A stretch of DNA of 29,322 nt from the NCBI GenBank assembly GCA_934512155.1, contig CAKSWS010000017.1:1-29322 (forward strand), written 5' to 3'. Source of the stretch: an uncultured Eubacterium sp. GTDB lineage: Bacteria > Bacillota > Clostridia > Oscillospirales > Acutalibacteraceae. The notes under the pieces were generated by a model. It ran no database searches. It saw nothing but the letters and a program-made list of their open reading frames with translations, and was not told the origin of the DNA. Of this stretch, positions 1 through 7,382 are shown in pieces (the stretch's first letter is position 1; each line of letters starts with the position of its first letter). Position numbers and translations under genes: made by a program.

Positions 1-233
1 TGGACGTAAAAGTCGGAGAAACTTTCAAACCGAAGTTTACCGCTACGGATAACTTCACCGCGGACGAAGATCTTCTTGTATATTATATCGTTAAAGATTC
101 CAACGAAAATTTCGTTACGGTCACCACTTCCGATATAACGATTACAAAAGCGGGCAGATATACCGTTATCGTATACGTCGTTGACGAGGCATATAACGGC
201 GTAAGCAAGAGTTATTACGTTAACGTCGGATAA
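1..233 (+). CDS. C-terminal end of an Ig-like surface protein (5' end outside window)
   Basis: An open frame enters the window at base 3 and stops with TAA at 231-233. The 76 visible residues alternate beta-prone and polar segments (KVGETFKPKFTATDNF, then ITKAGRYTVIVYVVD, ending YYVNVG). This is the pattern of a bacterial Ig-like or cadherin-like beta-sandwich repeat at the end of an extracellular protein. No sorting signal follows, so the protein is not obviously wall-anchored through this end. Its stop overlaps the AAGGAGGA ribosome-binding site of the next gene (start at 243), so the two are probably co-transcribed. Codons such as ACG, TCG and GCG are common, as in the next gene and unlike the rest of the window. 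The overall function cannot be told from this fragment. Confidence 0.7.
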   Translation, partial: DVKVGETFKPKFTATDNFTADEDLLVYYIVKDSNENFVTVTTSDITITKAGRYTVIVYVVDEAYNGVSKSYYVNVG

Positions 234-242
234 GGAGGAATT

Positions 243-1505
243 ATGAAAAAAATAGTTATATTTTTATGTTTAATTATGTCTCTTCTGACGGTGTTCGCAT
301 CTTGTAAAAAAGGAGGGAATTCAACTGAACCCGATTCGGACAATAATGACAAAATCGTTGAATATTCGGGTGAACTTGCCGTAAACACCGCTGCGCTTAA
401 GCAGTTTGATAAAACCTTCAACGAAAACCACGTATTCTCGTATAAAGCCACGGGAACGTATATAGTCAAAAACGGCAAAACTTCTTATAAGGTAGTAGTT
501 CCGGAAGTTGAAACGGAGGCCGTGTCATACGCAAAAAGCGAGCTTTCGAGATTTTTCAAGGAAGCGACGGGCATAGATCTCAAATTCATTAAAGATACGG
601 GGCTTACCCATAACGACACGAACCGTTATATTTCGCTCGGCGATACTTCGCTTTATAAAAGCCTTAACAGAAACGACGATATAACCGCGCTTAAAAAGGA
701 CGGAACGAAAATCTTCACGAAAGATAAAACCGTGTATATCATCGGCGGAAAGGAAACGGGTGTTTTAAACGGCGTTTACGACTTTCTTAAAATAAACTTC
801 GGCTTCGAATATTTCTTCACCGACGGCTACACTTTAAGAACAAACGTAACCGACCTTAAACTTTTGGATTACGACGTAACCGATATTTCCGATATAGAAT
901 ATCGTCAGAGAATAGGTTATATGGCAGGTTCTTCCGACTCGACGGACGGAAAGATGATTTCTTATCGTTTAAGACTCCGCGACAGTTACGGCGATCTTCT
1001 TTTGCCCATTCACACAGGCGATACGAAAACGACTGAAATCAAGAATAACCACAACAGTTTATATTTCTTGCCCGAGCAAAAATACGGCGGGACATATCCT
1101 GAGTTTTATTCGGGCACGGGACAGCTTTGCTATACGGCGCACGGAAAAGATACTTACGATATAATGACGACGATTTGCGCAGAAAAAATCGAGCAGTCGC
1201 TTGTGTGGTATCCTGCCGCGGAATATCCGCAGTATAAAGCAGTTCTTTTAGGACAAATGGATAACGTTCCGATGTGTAAATGTACGGAATGTATGAAAAT
1301 GAAGAGTGAGCACAACGACGCAAACTCCGCTGCGCTCATGAAATTTATGCATGACGTCGGTAAGAAAGTCGACGCATGGATGGAGCTTGAAGAAAATGCA
1401 GCATACCGTAGAGAAGACTTAAAATATATGCTTATTGAACAAATGACAAAAGCAGGCGAAGACGCACCTGTTATTTTACCTGCTGTTAAAGCAAGGAAAA
1501 AATAA
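243..1505 (+). CDS. DUF4838-type lipoprotein, probably C-terminally truncated
   Basis: The 420-residue product starts with a signal peptide and lipobox (TVFASC, lipidated Cys21), so it should be anchored to the outer face of the membrane. Residues ~68-120 resemble the N-terminal beta-alpha domain found before many glycoside hydrolase catalytic domains (YIVKNGKTSYKVVVPE, then SELSRFFKEATGIDLKF). Residues 331-350 carry a GQMDN motif followed by C345, C347 and C350, a signature I associate with the DUF4838 family, which is found near polysaccharide-degrading enzymes; no reaction has been assigned with certainty. Members I know are clearly longer, and this one ends soon after the Cys motif. From about residue 381 (base 1383) codon use changes from CpG-rich to the style of the downstream genes, so the last ~40 residues may come from elsewhere. 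The start follows a perfect ribosome-binding site at 233-238. Confidence 0.65.
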   Translation: MKKIVIFLCLIMSLLTVFASCKKGGNSTEPDSDNNDKIVEYSGELAVNTAALKQFDKTFNENHVFSYKATGTYIVKNGKTSYKVVVPEVETEAVSYAKSELSRFFKEATGIDLKFIKDTGLTHNDTNRYISLGDTSLYKSLNRNDDITALKKDGTKIFTKDKTVYIIGGKETGVLNGVYDFLKINFGFEYFFTDGYTLRTNVTDLKLLDYDVTDISDIEYRQRIGYMAGSSDSTDGKMISYRLRLRDSYGDLLLPIHTGDTKTTEIKNNHNSLYFLPEQKYGGTYPEFYSGTGQLCYTAHGKDTYDIMTTICAEKIEQSLVWYPAAEYPQYKAVLLGQMDNVPMCKCTECMKMKSEHNDANSAALMKFMHDVGKKVDAWMELEENAAYRREDLKYMLIEQMTKAGEDAPVILPAVKARKK

Positions 1506-1544
1506 CAAATTAATTGCCCAATTACATTTGGCAATATAAACAAT

Positions 1545-1578
1545 AAAGGCTCAAGGATTTCCCTTGAGCCTTTAATTT
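1545..1578 (+). terminator. Rho-independent terminator after the lipoprotein gene
   Basis: A 12-bp perfect stem has arms 1545-1556 (AAAGGCTCAAGG) and 1562-1573 (CCTTGAGCCTTT) with a 5-base loop, followed by AATTTAT. It lies 40 bases after the lipoprotein stop. A smaller hairpin (TTGCC/GGCAA, 1513-1533) precedes it. Confidence 0.7.
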
Positions 1579-1600
1579 ATAAAGTTAAACCGGAATTACA

Positions 1601-1632
1601 AGAAAAAACGGCACAAGACAAACTGTGCCGTT
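1601..1632 (-). terminator. Rho-independent terminator of the GPH symporter gene
   Basis: Arms 1607-1615 (AACGGCACA) and 1624-1632 (TGTGCCGTT) form a 9-bp stem. Read on the minus strand, the stem is followed by a T tract (complement of the A run at 1603-1608). It sits 26 bases beyond the symporter stop codon. Confidence 0.75.
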
Positions 1633-1657
1633 ATTTATTACTGAAATAAATTTAAAT

Positions 1658-3196
1658 TTATTTTTCTTCAGAAACACTACTACTGTTTTCAGCATGTTTT
1701 TTAACAAGAATCTCAAGAATTCTTGCATGTTCCTTATCAGGCAAAGCATACTTAAAAGTAGGAATTGCAGAAAGAAACATGCCTATTGCAGGAGGAATAG
1801 AAATTAAGAAAAACATTGCTGCAGCATATTTACCATCATTATATGTTACGAAGTTAGCGGAACCGTCTGCCAAAGCATTGTTCATAATTTCAATGTTTTT
1901 ATCTGAAAATCCGATTGCACCGTAAACAAAAGACTGAATAAGAGCAGCAATACCGCCTGAAAGTTTTGTAATAAAGCTTTGACCCGAGAAAAATACACCG
2001 TCAGGACGAATGCCGTTTGTATATTCTTCATAGTCAACGCAGTCCGCAATCATAACAGACTGAAGAACGTTGATGCCGCCCATGCCTGCACTGGCAAAAG
2101 CAAAAAGAACGCCTGTAACAATAACCCAACCAATTGGTGTTAAATCGCCGCCTGCAATTTTATATGTAACAAAAAGAAGAGCAAACGGAATAGCACTGCC
2201 TATAGAATAAATGTTATAAAGTGTTTTGTTTTCAACTTTTTTTGTAAGCATTGGTGTAATAGCCATAGCAACAAACTGACCCACAAAAATGCCAAGAGCA
2301 ATAATTGCAATGTTGATAAGCATTGTAAAGTTAATGCCGTTATCGGTAAATAAATTCATAAAGTTACCGTTTGCATAATAATAGGTTACAAAAGACATTG
2401 CTACAAGCATAAGAAGCTGAATAGGGCTTCTTAAAATACCGGAAATAAGGATTTGACGGAAAGGCTTGCACTTCCACATAATTTGAAAGTTTTCTTTCAT
2501 TGTGTGTTTTTCTTCACTTGTTTGAACCCTTTCAACAGTTCCTAAACCGGCAAGTTCAAATAAAGCAGTACTTATAACGGTTAAAACAACAACAGTTAAA
2601 ATAAAGCCCATTTGGTTTGCTTTGTCTGTTGAATAACCTTTTGAAACAAATAAACTTGCAACAACCTGTGCAATTTGAACAACAAGCACGCCGATACCGC
2701 CTACGCCTGCTACAATTCTTGCAAGACCTAAAATTTTGGAACGGTCGTTTTCATCTTCTGTCATAAGAGAAGTAATACCCCAAAGAGGAATATCACAAAC
2801 AGTGAAAAGCATGCCCCATAAAACATAAGAAATTGCCGCCCAAGCAACAATAAGAACTTTGCCTGTCGGTGAGGCTGTTGTGTAGTTGCCGTTTACAAAA
2901 GTTAAAATTGTAATGGCACCTATAATTGCAGGGAAAATAATAAGATAAGGTCTGCATTTCCCCCATTTTGACCTGGTTTTATCAACAATAGTACCCATCA
3001 TAGGGTCATTAATAGCATCCCAAACACGGGCAACGGCAACAATCCAGCCGATTGCAACAACAGGAATGTAAATTACATACTGAAGATAATAACCGATTAA
3101 GCCTGTGGCAATTATGTTATAAATCATATTTTGACCGAACATACCTGCCAAGTACATATTTCGTTCTTTTTTGGTGTAAGTTTTAGCTTGCCCCAT
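1658..3196 (-). CDS. GPH-family sugar:cation symporter (MFS)
   Basis: This 512-residue membrane protein has about twelve hydrophobic segments and the hallmark of the glycoside-pentoside-hexuronide:cation symporter family (MelB/XylP type) near the N terminus: residues ~58-86 contain WDAINDPMMG, D72, and KWGKCRPYL. In this family the acidic residues of the first helices bind Na+ or H+ and drive uptake of a glycoside, pentose or uronide. The substrate cannot be read from the sequence. The length is slightly above the usual 450-480 residues, with a short charged C-terminal tail. The ATG follows AGGGGTG at good spacing. The gene has its own promoter (3228-3256) and terminator (1601-1632), so it appears to be transcribed alone. 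The neighbouring sialidase and dehydrogenase suggest a carbohydrate-use locus. Confidence 0.88.
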   Translation of the reverse strand: MGQAKTYTKKERNMYLAGMFGQNMIYNIIATGLIGYYLQYVIYIPVVAIGWIVAVARVWDAINDPMMGTIVDKTRSKWGKCRPYLIIFPAIIGAITILTFVNGNYTTASPTGKVLIVAWAAISYVLWGMLFTVCDIPLWGITSLMTEDENDRSKILGLARIVAGVGGIGVLVVQIAQVVASLFVSKGYSTDKANQMGFILTVVVLTVISTALFELAGLGTVERVQTSEEKHTMKENFQIMWKCKPFRQILISGILRSPIQLLMLVAMSFVTYYYANGNFMNLFTDNGINFTMLINIAIIALGIFVGQFVAMAITPMLTKKVENKTLYNIYSIGSAIPFALLFVTYKIAGGDLTPIGWVIVTGVLFAFASAGMGGINVLQSVMIADCVDYEEYTNGIRPDGVFFSGQSFITKLSGGIAALIQSFVYGAIGFSDKNIEIMNNALADGSANFVTYNDGKYAAAMFFLISIPPAIGMFLSAIPTFKYALPDKEHARILEILVKKHAENSSSVSEEK

Positions 3197-3227
3197 AAAT
3201 TCACCCCTAACATTTTAATACCATAAT

Positions 3228-3256
3228 ATTTTACAACAAACTGCACAAAAATTCAA
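3228..3256 (-). promoter_or_regulatory. Predicted sigma-A promoter of the GPH symporter
   Basis: On the minus strand TTGAAT (3251-3256) and TAAAAT (3228-3233) are separated by 17 bases, placing the start of transcription about 25 bases before the ATG. The prediction rests on sequence match only. Confidence 0.45.
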
Positions 3257-3270
3257 GGAATATTTTAATA

Positions 3271-3310
3271 AAATTAAAAATAACGCACAGAAATTTAATT
3301 CTGTGCGTTA
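3271..3310 (-). terminator. Rho-independent terminator of the alcohol dehydrogenase gene
   Basis: A perfect 12-bp stem has arms 3281-3292 (TAACGCACAGAA) and 3299-3310 (TTCTGTGCGTTA) with loop ATTTAA. On the minus strand TTTTTAATTT follows (complement of 3271-3280). It separates the dehydrogenase from the symporter gene. Confidence 0.85.
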
Positions 3311-3329
3311 ATATTCATATTATTAATAA

Positions 3330-4538
3330 TTAAGCCATAAATTTACGGATAACACTTTCCATATCGTTATAATCCATAATTTTAGGAACAGGATAACCCG
3401 GGTTACCCTCTTTAAGAGCTCTGCCGATAAGAGTAGGCAAATCCTCTTCCTTAATCATATCAAATTTAGCCGGAATATTCATATCTGCATTAAGTTTTCT
3501 GATAGCAGAAATGAAATTCATAGCCTTATCGCCTTCACCATAGCCTTCAACACCTACAATATCTGCAAGTTTTGCAAGCTGCGGATAAATTGAAGAACCA
3601 TACCAATCAAGAACATAAGGCAAAATAACGGCATTTGCAAGACCGTGAGGAGTGCCGTAAAGGCCGCCCAAATTATGAGCTATTGCGTGAACATAGCCAA
3701 CATAAGCACGGGTGAAAGCACAGCCTGCCAAATATGAACCTTTAAGCATGTTAGCTCTTGCCTCAATATCCTTTCCGTTTTTATAAGCTTCCTCAACATT
3801 ATCAAAGATAAGTTTAGTTGCTTCCTCAGCCTGACGTCTGGTTTCTTTTGTGTTGCTTCTGCCGATGTAAGCCTCAACAGCATGAGTTAATGCATCCATA
3901 CCTGTTGTCGATGTAATATGAGGTGGCAAACCTACGGTTAAATCCGGGTCAAGCACAGCATATTTTGGACGAAGACAAATATCGTTGATTGCATTCTTTT
4001 CATGAGTTTCGGGATCGGAAACAACAGCAGCAACAGTTGTTTCTGAGCCTGTTCCGGCAGTAGTCGGCACTGCAAAGAATGGTGGTAATTTTTTATGTAC
4101 TTTAAGATATCCACGCATTTGGCGAACAGTTTGATTTGGCTTAACAACTCTTGCAGCAGCAGCTTTTGCGCAGTCCATTGAAGAACCGCCGCCGAAAGCA
4201 ATAAAGCCCTGGCAAGCATTTTTAATGTACATTTCTCTTGCAGCCTCAATGTTTGGAATTGTTGGGTTTGGCTGAACTTCATCATAAACAACGTATTCAA
4301 CGCCAACTTCTTCAAGCTTCTTAAACATAGGGTCAAGAAGATGAAGCCCCATAAGCCCTTTATCGGTTACAACAAGAACTTTATTAACGCCCTTGTTTTT
4401 TACAAATTCGGGTAATTTTAAAATCGAGCCTTGACCTTCAAGCAATTCAGGCTCAGACCAATCCATGAAATTCATGGCAACTTTAAAAACCGTTTGATAA
4501 ATACGATAACAGCATTTTTTAATTTCCCAAAGCATCAT
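3330..4538 (-). CDS. Iron-containing alcohol dehydrogenase
   Basis: The 402-residue product belongs to the group III, iron-dependent NAD(P)H alcohol dehydrogenases, cytosolic enzymes that interconvert aldehydes or ketones and alcohols. Visible motifs are the nucleotide-binding GGGSSMD at 116-122, PTTAGTGSE at 158-166, and the metal ligands D215 and H219 (GMDALTHA), H284 and H298 (VHAIAHNLGG, then GTPHG). The 14-residue spacing of the last two is as in FucO-type enzymes, and H288 fits the family's conserved second histidine. The substrate is unknown; butanol, lactaldehyde or other short aldehydes are possible. Two adjacent ATGs follow a strong AGGAGG at good spacing, so the start could be 4538 or 4535. 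The gene is monocistronic by promoter and terminator prediction and divergent from the sialidase. Confidence 0.9.
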   Translation of the reverse strand: MMLWEIKKCCYRIYQTVFKVAMNFMDWSEPELLEGQGSILKLPEFVKNKGVNKVLVVTDKGLMGLHLLDPMFKKLEEVGVEYVVYDEVQPNPTIPNIEAAREMYIKNACQGFIAFGGGSSMDCAKAAAARVVKPNQTVRQMRGYLKVHKKLPPFFAVPTTAGTGSETTVAAVVSDPETHEKNAINDICLRPKYAVLDPDLTVGLPPHITSTTGMDALTHAVEAYIGRSNTKETRRQAEEATKLIFDNVEEAYKNGKDIEARANMLKGSYLAGCAFTRAYVGYVHAIAHNLGGLYGTPHGLANAVILPYVLDWYGSSIYPQLAKLADIVGVEGYGEGDKAMNFISAIRKLNADMNIPAKFDMIKEEDLPTLIGRALKEGNPGYPVPKIMDYNDMESVIRKFMA

Positions 4539-4569
4539 AAAACCTCCTTTTCAATAAATTTTCATATAT

Positions 4570-4598
4570 ATTTTACTAAAAAAGCAAAGGCAATGCAA
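4570..4598 (-). promoter_or_regulatory. Predicted promoter of the alcohol dehydrogenase
   Basis: On the minus strand TTGCAT (4593-4598) and TAAAAT (4570-4575) are separated by 17 bases, about 30 bases before the ATG. It lies in the 136-base region shared with the divergent sialidase promoter. Confidence 0.4.
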
Positions 4599-4615
4599 CT
4601 GATTTTATTAAATTC

Positions 4616-4644
4616 TTTCAAAATATTATTTTTTGTGTTATAAT
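4616..4644 (+). promoter_or_regulatory. Predicted promoter of the sialidase
   Basis: TTTCAA (4616-4621) and a perfect TATAAT (4639-4644) are separated by 17 bases. The -35 box is weak, which would suit activation by a regulator. The start codon lies 30 bases beyond the -10 box. Confidence 0.45.
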
Positions 4645-4674
4645 ATCTGAAAAAAGCATAACGGAGTTGTATAT

Positions 4675-6018
4675 ATGGCAAACGAACAAGTATTATTTTG
4701 CGGAAACAGTCCTGTATTTTTAAACGAAGAACTGACAAAAAACAGCAATAAAAGCAACGGCGGCACAGCATTCAGAATTCCCAGTCTGATAAATGCAAAC
4801 GGAACTCTTATTGCGGCAATAGACCGTGCATCATCCGGTGCGGACTGGGGATACATTGAAATTGCAATAAGGAGAAGCGAAGACGGCGGAAAGAGCTGGA
4901 GCGACATTGAGCCTGTTGCAATTCCTCCGGCAAGAGAAACCCGCATTTCGGCAGAAAGTTATGCATCGGCATTTTTTATTGACCCGTGCATGGCTGTAGC
5001 ACCAAACGGTGATGTTATTATGCTTGTTGATTTTTGGCCTGAATGCAAAGGATTACACAATCAAAAAATACTTGACAAGAAAAAAGTGCCGTATGCAATG
5101 CTTAACCGTAAAATGCGCCCACTTATTTATGACAGAGACGGTAATTTTTACTATATAGATGAAAACGGAATTGTTATTGACAGCAAGAAAAACGCCACTG
5201 AATATACTGTTAAAGATGGTATGGGAAGCCTTTACAAAGGTGAAGAATATGTTGGCAACATATATTTAAACGGTGCCATGGGCAAAAATGAAATAGGTGC
5301 AAAAACCACATTCGGTGCTCCTCTTAAAGCACCAAAAAGATGCTATGTATTTATGCTGACAAGCAAAGACAACGGCAAAACCTGGAGTGAGCCAAAAGAC
5401 ATTACAAATATGATATTGCACGAAAGCGACGGAACTTTTTTGGGCGTTGCCCCCGGTGTGGGTCTTACCGCAAAAGACGGAAGAATTATCATGCCCCTTT
5501 ACGTTGATAAAAAAGAATGCGTTTCGATTTATAGTGTTGATAACGGCGAAACTTGGCACAGAATAACAAGAGAACCTTATGCCAAAAACACAGATGAATG
5601 GCAGCTTATTCAAGCAAATGATGAAACCGTGATAGGACTGGGCAGGCAAAAAACATTTGGAAGCACGCCTGTTTCAATTTCAACAAATAACGGAAAAACT
5701 TGGATTAAAAACGGGAAAACCGCAATTAAAGCGCCTAAATGCCAAAAAAGTGTTATTACGGCAGGAGAATATGTTTTTTGCTCTCACCCAAGTAAAAAGA
5801 AAAGAGAATGCGGCATTCTTTCCGTAGGCAAAATAAGAGTAAAGAAAGGCATTTACTCACACATTGAATGGTTAAATCACGTTAAAATTAACGACGGATT
5901 TTTTGCTTATTCATGTCTTACTCAAATTGATGACAACACAATAGGCTTACTTTATGAATCACAACCAAGCAGTTACATTGAATTTAAAACATTTAAAATT
6001 AACGAAATAACAAAATAA
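4675..6018 (+). CDS. Exo-alpha-sialidase, GH33-type, apparently cytoplasmic
   Basis: The 447-residue product shows the sialidase beta-propeller signature: FRIP at 33-36 (R34 of the arginine triad), ID at 49-50 (likely acid/base D50), four Asp-boxes (68-75, 230-237, 287-294, 336-343, pattern SxDxGxxW, the last with N for D), E308, R324 and R377 as likely catalytic Glu and remaining Arg residues, and nucleophile Y412 in AYSCL before GLLYE. Residues ~122-215 fit the insertion seen in larger bacterial sialidases. It should hydrolyse terminal sialic acid from glycans. There is no signal peptide or membrane segment, so it probably acts inside the cell on imported sialosides or is released some other way. 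The start follows ACGGAG at 8 bases. No sialic acid catabolic (nan) genes are in the window. Residue roles are assigned by family pattern, not tested. Confidence 0.87.
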   Translation: MANEQVLFCGNSPVFLNEELTKNSNKSNGGTAFRIPSLINANGTLIAAIDRASSGADWGYIEIAIRRSEDGGKSWSDIEPVAIPPARETRISAESYASAFFIDPCMAVAPNGDVIMLVDFWPECKGLHNQKILDKKKVPYAMLNRKMRPLIYDRDGNFYYIDENGIVIDSKKNATEYTVKDGMGSLYKGEEYVGNIYLNGAMGKNEIGAKTTFGAPLKAPKRCYVFMLTSKDNGKTWSEPKDITNMILHESDGTFLGVAPGVGLTAKDGRIIMPLYVDKKECVSIYSVDNGETWHRITREPYAKNTDEWQLIQANDETVIGLGRQKTFGSTPVSISTNNGKTWIKNGKTAIKAPKCQKSVITAGEYVFCSHPSKKKRECGILSVGKIRVKKGIYSHIEWLNHVKINDGFFAYSCLTQIDDNTIGLLYESQPSSYIEFKTFKINEITK

Positions 6019-6036
6019 ACACCTTTTACAAAACAC

Positions 6037-6065
6037 TTGCAAAATTAAAATAAATATATTATAAT
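6037..6065 (+). promoter_or_regulatory. Predicted promoter of the pheST T-box transcript
   Basis: TTGCAA (6037-6042) and TATAAT (6060-6065) are separated by exactly 17 bases, just 5' of the first conserved T-box leader element. Confidence 0.6.
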
Positions 6066-6082
6066 ATTAAAAAATAAAACGC

Positions 6083-6319
6083 AATGACGAAGAAAAGTAA
6101 CTTTTAAATTTTCGTTTCAGAGAGCGAAACCACGGCTGTAAGTTTTGCACGAAAACTAAAAGCGAAGTTCCCTTCCGAGCGGCTGCGCTGAAAATAAAAG
6201 TAGGTGCGGACGGGGCAAGCTCCGTTAACAGCTTAAAGAGTGTTTGCTCATATGCAAAAATAAGGGTGGTACCGCAGGTTATTATTACTTGTCCCTAAAT
6301 TAGGGGCAAGTATTTTTTT
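6083..6319 (+). promoter_or_regulatory. T-box riboswitch leader, phenylalanine-specific
   Basis: This leader senses uncharged tRNA and lets transcription continue into pheST when phenylalanyl-tRNA is short. The 5' stem I element is visible at 6083-6100 (AATGACGAAGAAAAGTAA), followed by the AGAGAGCG region near 6119 and the specifier region GCGAAGTTCCC near 6163. UUC, the Phe codon at 6168-6170, is the likely specifier; a second UUC lies at 6173-6175. The T-box itself, AGGGTGGTACCGCA, is at 6263-6276 and would pair with the tRNA acceptor end and with the 5' arm of the terminator to form the antiterminator. The matching Phe specifier and the downstream pheS make the specificity call strong. This leader fills the only intergenic stretch longer than 300 bases. 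Confidence 0.94.
6287..6319 (+). terminator. T-box regulated terminator
   Basis: Arms 6287-6297 (ACTTGTCCCTA) and 6301-6311 (TAGGGGCAAGT, one G-U pair) are followed by a run of seven T at 6313-6319. It competes with the antiterminator formed by the T-box sequence at 6263-6276. Confidence 0.88.
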
Positions 6320-6349
6320 GTCCCAAAATGTAAAGAAAGGAAGAAGCTA

Positions 6350-7369
6350 ATGAAAACGCAGCTTGAAAAAATCAGAAACGCCGCTAAAGAGGCTCTTGAT
6401 TCTTTTGAAACAAAAGAACAAATTGAAGAAGCAAGAATTAAATACCTTGGCAAAAAAGGTGAGCTTACGGCAATTTTAAAACAAATGGGTAAGCTTTCAG
6501 CCGAAGAAAGACCTGTAATAGGTCAACTTGCCAATGAAATTCGTGCAGACATTGAAGAAAAAATTGCAACAAAAAGCGAAGAACTTAAAAAGAAAGAACT
6601 TGACAGAAAATTAAAAGAAGAAACTATTGACGTTACTATGCCGGGCAAGGAAGCATCTATAGGTCACAAACATCCACTTTCAATAGTTCTTGACGAAATT
6701 AAAGAAATATTTATGGGCATGGGATTTGATGTTGCAGAAGGACCTGAAGTTGAATACGATTACTACAACTTTGAAGCCCTTAACATTCCTAAAGACCACC
6801 CGGCAAGAGATACGCAAGACACATTTTATATTGACGACAACATTGTTTTAAGAACACAAACAAGCCCTGTTCAAATTAGATTTATGGAAAACAACAAGCC
6901 TCCTTTCAGAATGATTGCACCGGGCAGAGTTTTCCGTTCTGACGCAGTTGACGCAACGCACTCCCCTCTTTTTCATCAAATTGAAGGATTGGTGGTTGAT
7001 AAAAACGTTACAATGGCAGACCTTAAGGGCACGCTTGAAGCATTTGCAAAACGCCTTTACGGTGAAGATACAAAAATTCGTTTAAGACCACACCACTTCC
7101 CATTTACAGAGCCAAGCTGTGAAATTGACGTTTCATGCTTTAAATGCGGCGGAAAAGGCTGCTCTATGTGTAAAGGTGAAGGCTGGATTGAAATTTTAGG
7201 CGGCGGCATGGTTCACCCGAAAGTTCTTAAAAACGGCGGCGTTGACCCTGAAGAATACAGCGGCTTTGCATTTGGTATCGGTCTTGAAAGACTTGTTATG
7301 TTCCGTTTTAACATTGACGATATGAGATTACTTTACGAAAACGATTTAAGATTTTTGGAACAGTTTTAA
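6350..7369 (+). CDS. pheS: Phenylalanine--tRNA ligase alpha subunit
   Basis: This is the 339-residue catalytic alpha subunit of the cytosolic alpha2beta2 enzyme that charges tRNA-Phe. An N-terminal coiled-coil (residues ~1-90, rich in Lys and Glu) precedes the class II synthetase core. Motif 2 is around [19 protein letters not shown], and motif 3 is near the C terminus ([10 protein letters not shown]). A Cys cluster ([12 protein letters not shown]) in the core is typical of bacterial PheS. Length is normal for the family. The ATG at 6350 follows GAAAGGAAG. The beta subunit gene starts 13 bases after the stop, and both are controlled by the T-box leader. Confidence 0.98.
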   Translation: MKTQLEKIRNAAKEALDSFETKEQIEEARIKYLGKKGELTAILKQMGKLSAEERPVIGQLANEIRADIEEKIATKSEELKKKELDRKLKEETIDVTMPGKEASIGHKHPLSIVLDEIKEIFMGMGFDVAEGPEVEYDYYNFEALNIPKDHPARDTQDTFYIDDNIVLRTQTSPVQIRFMENNKPPFRMIAPGRVFRSDAVDATHSPLFHQIEGLVVDKNVTMADLKGTLEAFAKRLYGEDTKIRLRPHHFPFTEPSCEIDVSCFKCGGKGCSMCKGEGWIEILGGGMVHPKVLKNGGVDPEEYSGFAFGIGLERLVMFRFNIDDMRLLYENDLRFLEQF

Positions 7370-7382
7370 GGAGGTGTGTTAA

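Noticed and set aside
1039..1543. Open frames antisense to the lipoprotein gene
   Set aside because: They lack ribosome-binding sites and recognisable protein motifs and mirror the coding strand; they are shadows of the 243-1505 gene.
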